NCBI RefSeq assembly: GCF_003464165.1 | Contig: NZ_QSEK01000003.1 | Location: 1 to 64,000 of the forward strand | DNA length: 64,000 nucleotides | Reading direction: 5' to 3' | Source of the DNA: Eubacterium sp. AM49-13BH | Lineage (GTDB): Bacteria; Bacillota; Clostridia; Lachnospirales; Lachnospiraceae | Shown: positions 8,588-15,187 of the stretch, piece after piece | Position numbering within the stretch: position 1 is the first letter of the stretch | Layout of the letters: each line of letters begins with the position of its first letter | Program-made: the position numbers and the translations under genes | The notes under the pieces: generated by a model | What the model saw: only the letters and a program-made list of their open reading frames with translations | What the model was told of the DNA's origin: nothing | The model's database searches: none

Positions 8588-8635
8588 TACTACGACAGAT
8601 GTACTACGGCTGTCGTAGTATCTCCTGTCGTAGTA
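8588..8635. promoter_or_regulatory. PadR operator: three copies of CTGTCGTAGTA
   Basis: TACTACGACAG (8588-8598) is followed by its exact reverse complement CTGTCGTAGTA at 8610-8620 and again at 8625-8635. The three sites lie 70 to 118 bases upstream of the PadR gene. PadR-type repressors commonly autoregulate through such inverted repeats, so this is the likely operator of the operon. Confidence 0.75.
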
Positions 8636-8705
8636 ATTATCATTTATTTAATATTTATTATCAGGTGAATCATCACCTTCAATTAATTCGAAGGGAGGAG
8701 TATGC

Positions 8706-9044
8706 ATGGCTGGCATCAGCAGCGACATTATACGAGGCTACAACGATACAATTATCCTGTATCTTCTGCTTGATAAGCCATCTTATGGTTATGAGATTTC
8801 TAAGCAGATTAAGGCCATGACCAATGAGAAATATATTGTTAAAGAAACTACTCTTTACTCCGCATTTACACGAATGGAAAAGAATGGATATATTACTTCT
8901 TTCCCTGGAGTAGGCGAGAATGGTGGAAAGAAGCGCACCTATTATCAGATTACTGACGAAGGACGACTGTATTATCAGTCAAAATGTGAAGAGTGGGCTC
9001 TCACTAAAGAAGTTATTGAAAAATTTATTGTGAAGGAGAATTAA
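8706..9044 (+). CDS. PadR-family transcriptional repressor
   Basis: A 112-residue winged-helix protein of the PadR family. It shows the family opening DTIILYLLLDKPSYGYEISK (about 14-33), the recognition region KETTLYSAFTRMEKNGYI (about 47-64) and the wing GGKKRTYYQITDEG. It is the first gene of an operon with a HAAS-domain membrane protein (starting 3 bases later) and a DUF4097 protein. A three-site inverted repeat lies upstream. This gene trio is common in Firmicutes and is thought to respond to envelope conditions; the signal here is unknown. Confidence 0.9.
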   Translation: MAGISSDIIRGYNDTIILYLLLDKPSYGYEISKQIKAMTNEKYIVKETTLYSAFTRMEKNGYITSFPGVGENGGKKRTYYQITDEGRLYYQSKCEEWALTKEVIEKFIVKEN

Positions 9045-9047
9045 TGT

Positions 9048-10028
9048 ATGGATACTATTAAAAGTTATCTTGAAACTATGTTTGCCAATCTCCCCGCAAC
9101 TACTGAGGTTTTAAAGGCTAAAGACGAATTGTGTGGCATGATGGAGGACAAATATAATGAACTTATCAGCGAAGGTAAAAGCGAGAATGAGGCTGTAGGT
9201 ACTGTTATCTCAGAATTCGGCAATCTTGACGAACTCGCAGAAACTCTCGGACTTAACAGACAGTCTTCTGCCCCTGTTGATAACAGACGCACTTTAACAC
9301 AGGATGAAGCCAGAAGCTTTGTAAGTGCCGGCAGCCGACATGCATTTCTGACTGCATTGGGAGTTTTCTTATGTATTTTCTCAGTAGTTCCAGTGGCAGC
9401 CTGCAGTGCAATCCATAATAATTTTATCGAGACAATGGGCACTGTTGCTCTGTTTATTATAGCATCCTGCGGTGTAGGCATATTTATAATAACCAATTCT
9501 TTAATGAGTAAATACAACTATATTAAGAAACATGAATGTATCATCGATTATGCCACTGTCGGATATGTGCAGGATAAGAAGGAGCAGCTTCGTAACATAT
9601 CTATTGTGTGCCGCACCCTGGGAATTATAATGTGTATCATCAGCTTTGTCCCTGCCGCTGTTTTTGATGCAATCCCAGTACAGGGACTTGACGATATCGG
9701 CGGTGCAGCAATGATCTGTATAGTAAGTGTCGGAGTATTCCTTATTGTTTTCGGTTCAATGGTTGAGACTTCATGTAAGACTTTACTTGCTCTTAATGGT
9801 GACAATGTAGCCGGCAGCTATGTTAAGAAGGAGAATAAAGAAGTCAGATATATTAACAATACTGCAACAACTATTATGTCTGTTTTCTGGCCTACAGTTA
9901 CATGTATATATCTGTCAGTCAGTTTCATCACATTTGCATGGGCTTTAACATGGGTTATATGGCCTATTGCAGCTGTAATACACGCTATATTCAAGAGTAT
10001 ACTTAAAGACGATTCCATGGAGGTGTAA
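9048..10028 (+). CDS. HAAS/permease-prefix-domain membrane protein
   Basis: A 326-residue protein. The first 70 residues form a helical HAAS or permease-prefix type domain, with the pattern ELISEGKSENEAVGTVISEFGN. The remainder has about six membrane helices in three pairs (about 100-120, 128-150, 180-203, 213-236, 275-295 and 298-317). Such proteins travel with PadR repressors and DUF4097 proteins, and the HAAS domain is thought to contact the PadR partner. It sits between those two genes with gaps of 2-3 bases, so translation is probably coupled. Its molecular function is not established. Confidence 0.8.
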   Translation: MDTIKSYLETMFANLPATTEVLKAKDELCGMMEDKYNELISEGKSENEAVGTVISEFGNLDELAETLGLNRQSSAPVDNRRTLTQDEARSFVSAGSRHAFLTALGVFLCIFSVVPVAACSAIHNNFIETMGTVALFIIASCGVGIFIITNSLMSKYNYIKKHECIIDYATVGYVQDKKEQLRNISIVCRTLGIIMCIISFVPAAVFDAIPVQGLDDIGGAAMICIVSVGVFLIVFGSMVETSCKTLLALNGDNVAGSYVKKENKEVRYINNTATTIMSVFWPTVTCIYLSVSFITFAWALTWVIWPIAAVIHAIFKSILKDDSMEV

Positions 10029-10030
10029 TT

Positions 10031-10780
10031 ATGAAGAAACGAATTTATCTGTCAATTATATATTTTATTACACTTATATGCATAATTATTGGCGTTCTTG
10101 GTAATGTATTTAACATTTCTCCTTTTACACGCATGACTATGGCATCCAGTGGCAAATATATTGAAAATTCTTCTGTTTATGATAATGTGTCAGACATATC
10201 TGTTGATATGAATCTTGGCAGTGTTGAGATTAAGAAAGGCAGCAAGCTTGAAGTTATCTATACAGGTGCTGAAAAGTTTAAGCCTGCTGTATCTGTTTCT
10301 GGAACTTCATTAAATATTGAACAGCATGTAAAAGTACATCTTATGACTAATATCAAAAACTCAGACTGCACACTTACAATTACTATTCCTGACAATATCA
10401 GTCTTAATTCTATTCAGGCTGACCTTAATATGGGTGATATGGATGTTAACAATATACATGCTTCTTCTGGTGATTTCTCCATTGATATGGGTTCTCTTAA
10501 GATTGCTGATTCCTCCATTAAGAATATAACTGCTGACAACAATATGGGCGATATTAAGCTTACCAATTGCGGCAGTGATGCGCTTAACCTTTCCGTTGAT
10601 ATGGGCTCACTGAAAATAAGTGGTATGGATATTGATAAATACAGCGCCAACCTCTCTGTGGACTTGGGCGACATTAAAGTCAATGATTCTACTTATTCTC
10701 ACAGCTATACTAATAATGCAGGCAGCGGTAAAAGTATAAATGCTGATGTTAATATGGGTGATATTAAGATTAACAGGTAA
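10031..10780 (+). CDS. DUF4097 beta-solenoid protein
   Basis: A 249-residue protein with an N-terminal membrane or signal helix (about 5-27) and a repetitive extracellular part. The repeat unit ends in N/DMGDI or DMGSL every 20 to 24 residues: VDMNLGSVEI, ADLNMGDMDV, SIDMGSLKI, ADNNMGDIKL, SVDMGSLKI, SVDLGDIKV and ADVNMGDIKI. This alternation indicates a stacked beta-solenoid of the DUF4097/DUF4098 group. It is the last gene of the PadR operon and ends at a strong terminator. The function is unknown; an envelope sensor or scaffold is inference. Confidence 0.82.
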   Translation: MKKRIYLSIIYFITLICIIIGVLGNVFNISPFTRMTMASSGKYIENSSVYDNVSDISVDMNLGSVEIKKGSKLEVIYTGAEKFKPAVSVSGTSLNIEQHVKVHLMTNIKNSDCTLTITIPDNISLNSIQADLNMGDMDVNNIHASSGDFSIDMGSLKIADSSIKNITADNNMGDIKLTNCGSDALNLSVDMGSLKISGMDIDKYSANLSVDLGDIKVNDSTYSHSYTNNAGSGKSINADVNMGDIKINR

Positions 10781-10781
10781 T

Positions 10782-10836
10782 AAAGAACCGGGCCGCAAGA
10801 AAATCCCTCAAAGGATTCTCTCCGACCCGGTTCTTT
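10782..10836. terminator. Bidirectional terminator
   Basis: AAAGAACCGGG (10782-10792) pairs with CCCGGTTCTTT (10826-10836); an inner AATCC/GGATT hairpin sits in the loop. It lies between the convergent DUF4097 and Tp47-like genes and can serve both. Confidence 0.75.
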
Positions 10837-10873
10837 GGCTTGTTTATAGTTTTATTAGATTTTAGCGTATCAG

Positions 10874-12361
10874 TTATCTTACATTCTTAATCTTACGCCT
10901 GCCTATTACTGTTGCGCCTGCTGTTAAAGCAAGTACTGCTGCTACGATGTAAGCCATCATGCTGTTAGAATCGCCAGTCTTAACATCTGATACAGATGTA
11001 TCTGCTGAACCTGAGTCTGATGTACCAGCACCATTTGTATCATCTGTTCTTTCTGAACCTGTACCTGCATCAACCTTTACTAATGCATTGATTGCTGCTG
11101 TAAGATGCTCTGTTGCCTCATCAACATCTGCCTGATATTCTGCTACTGCAAGTGCATCAACTGCTTCCTCATACTCAAGCTTCATAGCTGCCCAAGACTC
11201 GGCTGTGTAATCAGCTTCGTTAAGTGCATCTGCTGCTGCAATAGCTGCTGAAAGCTTTGATGTATCACTTACAGGTGCTTTAACCTTAACGATATTAGCA
11301 TCTGTTGCTTCAAAATCAATTGTAGTATCAGTATATCCTAATGCATATACAGTAAGTGACCAGTAACCTGTTCCATCATATCCTGCTGGTAACTGGCAGC
11401 GTGCTGAATCTGTAAGTCCAAGCTGGATTCCCATTACTTTGTGCATCCAGTTATCTGCTGCGAATTTAGTACCATATGTAGCAACAGCATTTGTTCTTGT
11501 TGCATCATTTCCATAATATGTCCACTTAACAGCCTGCATCATAGCACCTAATGCGCCATAACCATCACCATTAATATCAACTCTTAAGAATTCACCGTAT
11601 GAACCTGTAGCATCTTTTACTGTAGATGTAATGTTAGCAGCCACACTTATATCCTGCTCTGCAAATGACTTTCCACTTCCAGTCTGTCTTGCAGAGAATG
11701 AATATGTTCCATCTGCATTCTTAACTGCTGTCTTAATTCCGTTAGTATCTGCATTAACTGCTGCTGTATACTCATATGAGCTAAGCTTGTTCTCGCCGAA
11801 TCCACCGTATAACTTCTCGCCATTCTTGACAACTCTGTAATGCTGCTCAAAATCAGCAAGATCAGATGTCTTAACCTTAACCGGAACATACTTAATACCA
11901 GTTACTTCATAAGAAGAAAGCTTAGATGTTGTACCATCTGTATTAGTAATTACTCCCTTACTATATGAAAGCTGTGTACCATCTGTAAGAATCATTATCT
12001 GATTCTTTGCATCACCAGTCCAGCCGGCAAGCTCATACTTCTTACCATCTTCTGTATCAATTGTTGCCATGCACTGGTAGCTTCCTCTGTGAAGACCATG
12101 ATTGGTTGTAGCTCTTGTTACTGTATCAAAACCGCCTTTATCGTACTCACCATGTGTATCCTTCTCATTAGATGATGTTACATCCCCTGCGTTATATACG
12201 CCCTCGTTAGCCCAGTATTCCTGCCATGTAAGACCAGCATATACATATGAATACTCATCATCTGCTGCATGTGTATCAGACACAAGAGCTGGAAGTGCTG
12301 TTACAGCAAGAACAGTAGCGGCTGCAACTGCAGCAATCTTAGTAAAAATGTTCTTTCTCAT
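10874..12361 (-). CDS. Tp47-like surface protein with FIVAR domain
   Basis: A 495-residue exported surface protein: signal peptide 1-32, then about 300 residues clearly resembling the treponemal 47-kDa lipoprotein Tp47. Shared features by memory include the LTWQEYWA opening, GGFDTVTRATTNHG near 75, GIKYVPVKV near 155, and YYGNDATRTNAVATYGTK near 285. A FIVAR-type helical repeat follows (about 370-425), then a Ser/Thr/Asp linker, a KTGD motif (461-464), a membrane helix and a basic tail, a non-canonical wall-sorting layout. Tp47 has been reported as a penicillin-binding protein with beta-lactamase activity. Here the upstream neighbours are flavin redox genes, which points to another role. Confidence 0.8.
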   Translation of the reverse strand: MRKNIFTKIAAVAAATVLAVTALPALVSDTHAADDEYSYVYAGLTWQEYWANEGVYNAGDVTSSNEKDTHGEYDKGGFDTVTRATTNHGLHRGSYQCMATIDTEDGKKYELAGWTGDAKNQIMILTDGTQLSYSKGVITNTDGTTSKLSSYEVTGIKYVPVKVKTSDLADFEQHYRVVKNGEKLYGGFGENKLSSYEYTAAVNADTNGIKTAVKNADGTYSFSARQTGSGKSFAEQDISVAANITSTVKDATGSYGEFLRVDINGDGYGALGAMMQAVKWTYYGNDATRTNAVATYGTKFAADNWMHKVMGIQLGLTDSARCQLPAGYDGTGYWSLTVYALGYTDTTIDFEATDANIVKVKAPVSDTSKLSAAIAAADALNEADYTAESWAAMKLEYEEAVDALAVAEYQADVDEATEHLTAAINALVKVDAGTGSERTDDTNGAGTSDSGSADTSVSDVKTGDSNSMMAYIVAAVLALTAGATVIGRRKIKNVR

Positions 12362-12450
12362 AATTCCTCCTTGTTTTGCGAAGCAAAATCCGAACCCATT
12401 GGTGAGGAGAGGAATTTTGCCTCCTTATAATTTTTCTATTACAAATCCGC

Positions 12451-13872
12451 CTACTTCTTAGCCGATTTATAAGCATAGTAAAATGCCTTCTTGATGGCAT
12501 TGCTTGATTTGGTTGCACCAGATACTGCATCAACACCTGATGTACTCTGGTTTGCAAGAAGCTGTGCAGGAACCTTTGCATTTGCCATATTAAAATACTG
12601 CACATCCTGCGCACCCGCTTCTGATTCAGCGGTAACCGATGTAATCGTATCCCCTGATATGACTATTGTAACCGTTACATTGTAGTTATAAGTCTCACAC
12701 ACTGCGGAACCTGTATAAGTTCCATCTGCTTTAAATGTGGTATTAACCGGTGCGTCATTGCCTGAGCCGCCTCCCTGTGAATCATTGCTTCCACCAGAAC
12801 CGTTATCTGTCTGATCACCATTTCCTGATATACCAGTTGATGAACTGCCAGATGAATTATCTGAGCCGGAATTATTCGTACCTGCATTGTTATAATCGGA
12901 ATTGTTAAGACCGGAATCACCTGCATTCGCTGCATCAGAATTGTCAGACTGTGTATCTGACAGATTCGTCTGTCCAGCCTCTGCTGACGCAGAATCAGCG
13001 CCTGTCTGACTGCTCTCAATCTCTTTAACCATTGCTGCAACTGTCTCTTCGTTAAAGAAATCATCCCATTCCTCATTGTCTTCCGATGCCGACACTGTCT
13101 GTCTTCCTGCAAAGCACGCCACCGTCATTACTGCACATATAACCACTGCAAGTCCATACATGACTGCTCCGAGTCCTTTACCGTATGTCTTTCCAGCTCT
13201 TGCCGCCTTCACTGATACAGCCTTTGCTATTCTCATAGCTGCATAGCCTAAGAAAACCATGCTGTAGATAACTACATTTGCAACATACATGCCAAGTCCA
13301 AGTCTCGCATAAGGTATGTTAATCAGCATAATGTGAACATACATAAGTCCATAGAACACATATGCTGTGCGCTGTAACTGCTTCCACTTCTTAGCCTGCA
13401 TTTTCTTTCTTACTGCTGGAAATGAAGTTACTGTAAGCACAATCATTATTATTATAAGCACAAGACTTATTACCGCAGCTGCCAGCTGTGTGGCTGATAA
13501 AAGGCTTGTCTTCGTAAATAACATTCTGAAATATGTCATTCCATATGTGAAATTATGACACAGGACGAGTATTGCCGCTGTAATTGACAATTCGCCTCTT
13601 ATCTTCATAAGTGGTGCAATCAGCTTGTTGCCCTTTGGCAGTGCGCCAGTGTACATTACTACAACAAACATTGCCGTTCCAATCGAACCTTTTGCAAATA
13701 TTCCTAATATATTGTTCTTTACAAACAAAGGCATTGGCAGGAACTCAAGCAGGAATACCGCAATAGAGATTACTGCCGCACCTATATAAAATATATTGGC
13801 ATATTTCTTAAGTGAATCTTTGAGAAAATATATAAATAAAGCTACGATTATAAGTGATATTATTAATAACAT
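12451..13872 (-). CDS. Ferric-reductase-like membrane protein with FMN-binding domain
   Basis: A 473-residue fusion. Residues 1-245 hold about seven membrane helices with histidines in LCHNFTYG and GLMYVHIM, like ferric-reductase or MsrQ-type heme cores. Residues 280-380 are a Ser/Asn/Gly/Asp-rich flexible linker. Residues 385-473 are an FMN_bind domain with the flavinylation motif DAVSGAT, where T454 is the expected site of covalent FMN. The downstream neighbour is the Tp47-like surface gene and the upstream neighbour an ApbE flavin transferase, which would load this domain outside the membrane. A likely role is moving electrons from the membrane to extracytoplasmic acceptors. The acceptor is unknown. 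Confidence 0.85.
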   Translation of the reverse strand: MLLIISLIIVALFIYFLKDSLKKYANIFYIGAAVISIAVFLLEFLPMPLFVKNNILGIFAKGSIGTAMFVVVMYTGALPKGNKLIAPLMKIRGELSITAAILVLCHNFTYGMTYFRMLFTKTSLLSATQLAAAVISLVLIIIMIVLTVTSFPAVRKKMQAKKWKQLQRTAYVFYGLMYVHIMLINIPYARLGLGMYVANVVIYSMVFLGYAAMRIAKAVSVKAARAGKTYGKGLGAVMYGLAVVICAVMTVACFAGRQTVSASEDNEEWDDFFNEETVAAMVKEIESSQTGADSASAEAGQTNLSDTQSDNSDAANAGDSGLNNSDYNNAGTNNSGSDNSSGSSSTGISGNGDQTDNGSGGSNDSQGGGSGNDAPVNTTFKADGTYTGSAVCETYNYNVTVTIVISGDTITSVTAESEAGAQDVQYFNMANAKVPAQLLANQSTSGVDAVSGATKSSNAIKKAFYYAYKSAKK

Positions 13873-13898
13873 GTCTGCTCCTTCGGGTCTGTATATCT

Positions 13899-13957
13899 CG
13901 GTTAGCTATCTTTAACAAAAGTATATCCACCTATCTTTAATTAGCTTTCACTAACCG
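13899..13957 (-). promoter_or_regulatory. Structured leader or operator of the flavin-reductase gene
   Basis: CGGTTAG (13899-13905) and CTAACCG (13951-13957) form an inverted repeat. Between them CTATCTTTAA occurs twice as a direct repeat (13906-13915 and 13931-13940), 25 bases apart. The block is between the predicted promoter and the start codon, so it may be a transcript leader structure or a repressor site. It does not resemble the FMN riboswitch. Confidence 0.5.
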
Positions 13958-13965
13958 ACCTATAG

Positions 13966-13993
13966 AATATATTTTTCTCACCACATTTGTCAA
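13966..13993 (-). promoter_or_regulatory. Promoter of the flavin-reductase / Tp47 unit
   Basis: On the minus strand TTGACA (13993-13988), a 16-base spacer and TATATT (13971-13966) fit a sigma-A promoter about 95 bases upstream of the membrane reductase. An AT-rich sequence just upstream of it, around 14007-14023, loosely resembles a Fur-type box; this is weak. Confidence 0.6.
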
Positions 13994-14018
13994 TACAGAC
14001 AGTTAATAATAATTCTCA

Positions 14019-15056
14019 TTAAGGCTGTCTGGTAATTATTTCCTTATCCATATCTGTTGAAAATGTGTCTTTGATTCCTTCTGACACATACACTTTACTG
14101 CCATCAAAAAGTATCATATCAAAATCTATAGCACCGCTTCTGTAAAGTTCTTTAGCGCCGTCCAGCCCCATTACAAAAAGTGCCGTTGACAATGCATCTG
14201 CTGTAGTTCCATCTGAACACACAATTGTAACAGAAGTCAGGTCACTGTCTGAAGGATAACCTGTCTGTGGGTCTATAATATGATGGTATACCTGTCCGTC
14301 CTGCTCAAAATACCGCTCGTACCCGCCTGATGTAATGACAGCCTTATCCGCCGTGCTTAATATTCCAAGATAACTATTCTCACTGGCAGGATTCTGTATG
14401 GCAACTCTCCAGTCTGAACCGTCCGTCTTAGTTCCAAGCACCTGCACATTGCCCCCAAGATTGACAATCGCATGCTCAATGCCGCAATCCTTCATAATCT
14501 GGATAACCCGCGAAGATGTGTAGCCTTTGGCTATACCGCCAAGGTCAATGCTGGAACCACCTGTCAGTGCCACCTGCTGCCCGTTTACTGATACATTTGT
14601 ATAAGAAACACCCTTAAGTGCCTCTGCAATCTCATTGCTTTCAGGCACTCTGTAATTCTTCGTTGTAAATCCCCACAGCTCCATAAGAGGATATATCGTA
14701 ATATCGAAAGCCCCATTGGTCTTTTCTGACACCTGCATTGCCCTATTCATTATAAATGCAGTTTCTTCCGATACTTCTCCGCTTCCATTTTCATTTATCT
14801 TAGTAACATCACTGTCCGCATTTCCTACCGAAAACATTGCATCAAGCCGGTTAATCTCCTGCACCGCCTTGTTTACTGCCTCCTCTGAATTATTTCCATA
14901 TGCTGTTAGTGACATATATGTATCCATTGCAAATATTTCCTGTGTGCTCTGGGCTGGCTGTTCTTTCGCAGCATTTTCTTTATTACCGCATGATGAGAGC
15001 ACTGTCATAGCAGTGATTCCTATAATAACTGTTAAAATGTATTTTCTTAACTTCAT
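14019..15056 (-). CDS. apbE: FAD:protein FMN transferase (ApbE family) lipoprotein
   Basis: A 345-residue lipoprotein that transfers FMN from FAD to a threonine on partner proteins outside the membrane. The signal peptide ends in a lipobox with C23 (VLSSC). Family motifs are AMDTYMSL near 44, FDITIYPLMELWG near 122, SIDLGGIAKGY near 170, VNLGGNVQ near 195 and the metal-site region TADALSTALFVMG near 280. The chosen ATG has a GGTGGAG ribosome site 6 bases away; an in-frame GTG 12 bases upstream is less well placed. Its obvious substrate is the FMN-binding membrane protein encoded 147 bases downstream. Confidence 0.95.
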   Translation of the reverse strand: MKLRKYILTVIIGITAMTVLSSCGNKENAAKEQPAQSTQEIFAMDTYMSLTAYGNNSEEAVNKAVQEINRLDAMFSVGNADSDVTKINENGSGEVSEETAFIMNRAMQVSEKTNGAFDITIYPLMELWGFTTKNYRVPESNEIAEALKGVSYTNVSVNGQQVALTGGSSIDLGGIAKGYTSSRVIQIMKDCGIEHAIVNLGGNVQVLGTKTDGSDWRVAIQNPASENSYLGILSTADKAVITSGGYERYFEQDGQVYHHIIDPQTGYPSDSDLTSVTIVCSDGTTADALSTALFVMGLDGAKELYRSGAIDFDMILFDGSKVYVSEGIKDTFSTDMDKEIITRQP

Positions 15057-15131
15057 AATTATCTCCACCTTACATAAGTTAGTTCTTTGAAACTTTAAAC
15101 TATATTGTGGAAATTGTCAATTGTTCGCGCG

Positions 15132-15164
15132 AAAAAAGGGCACCCGCTTAATGCAGATGCCCTC
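15132..15164 (-). terminator. Terminator after the beta-helix surface gene
   Basis: On the minus strand GAGGGCATCTGC, a short loop and GGGTGCCC are followed by TTTTTT. It lies 24 bases beyond the stop codon and isolates this gene from the apbE unit. Confidence 0.85.
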
Positions 15165-15187
15165 TTAGAAAGAAGTTATTTATGAAA

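Noticed and set aside
10874..12361. Simple penicillin-binding protein
   Set aside because: No SxxK/SxN/KTG transpeptidase triad was seen in the usual order; the KTGD near the end is next to a membrane helix and is a sorting-like motif.
13883..13961. FMN riboswitch before the flavin reductase
   Set aside because: The conserved riboswitch core sequence (AGGGCAGGGTGAAATTCC type) is absent.
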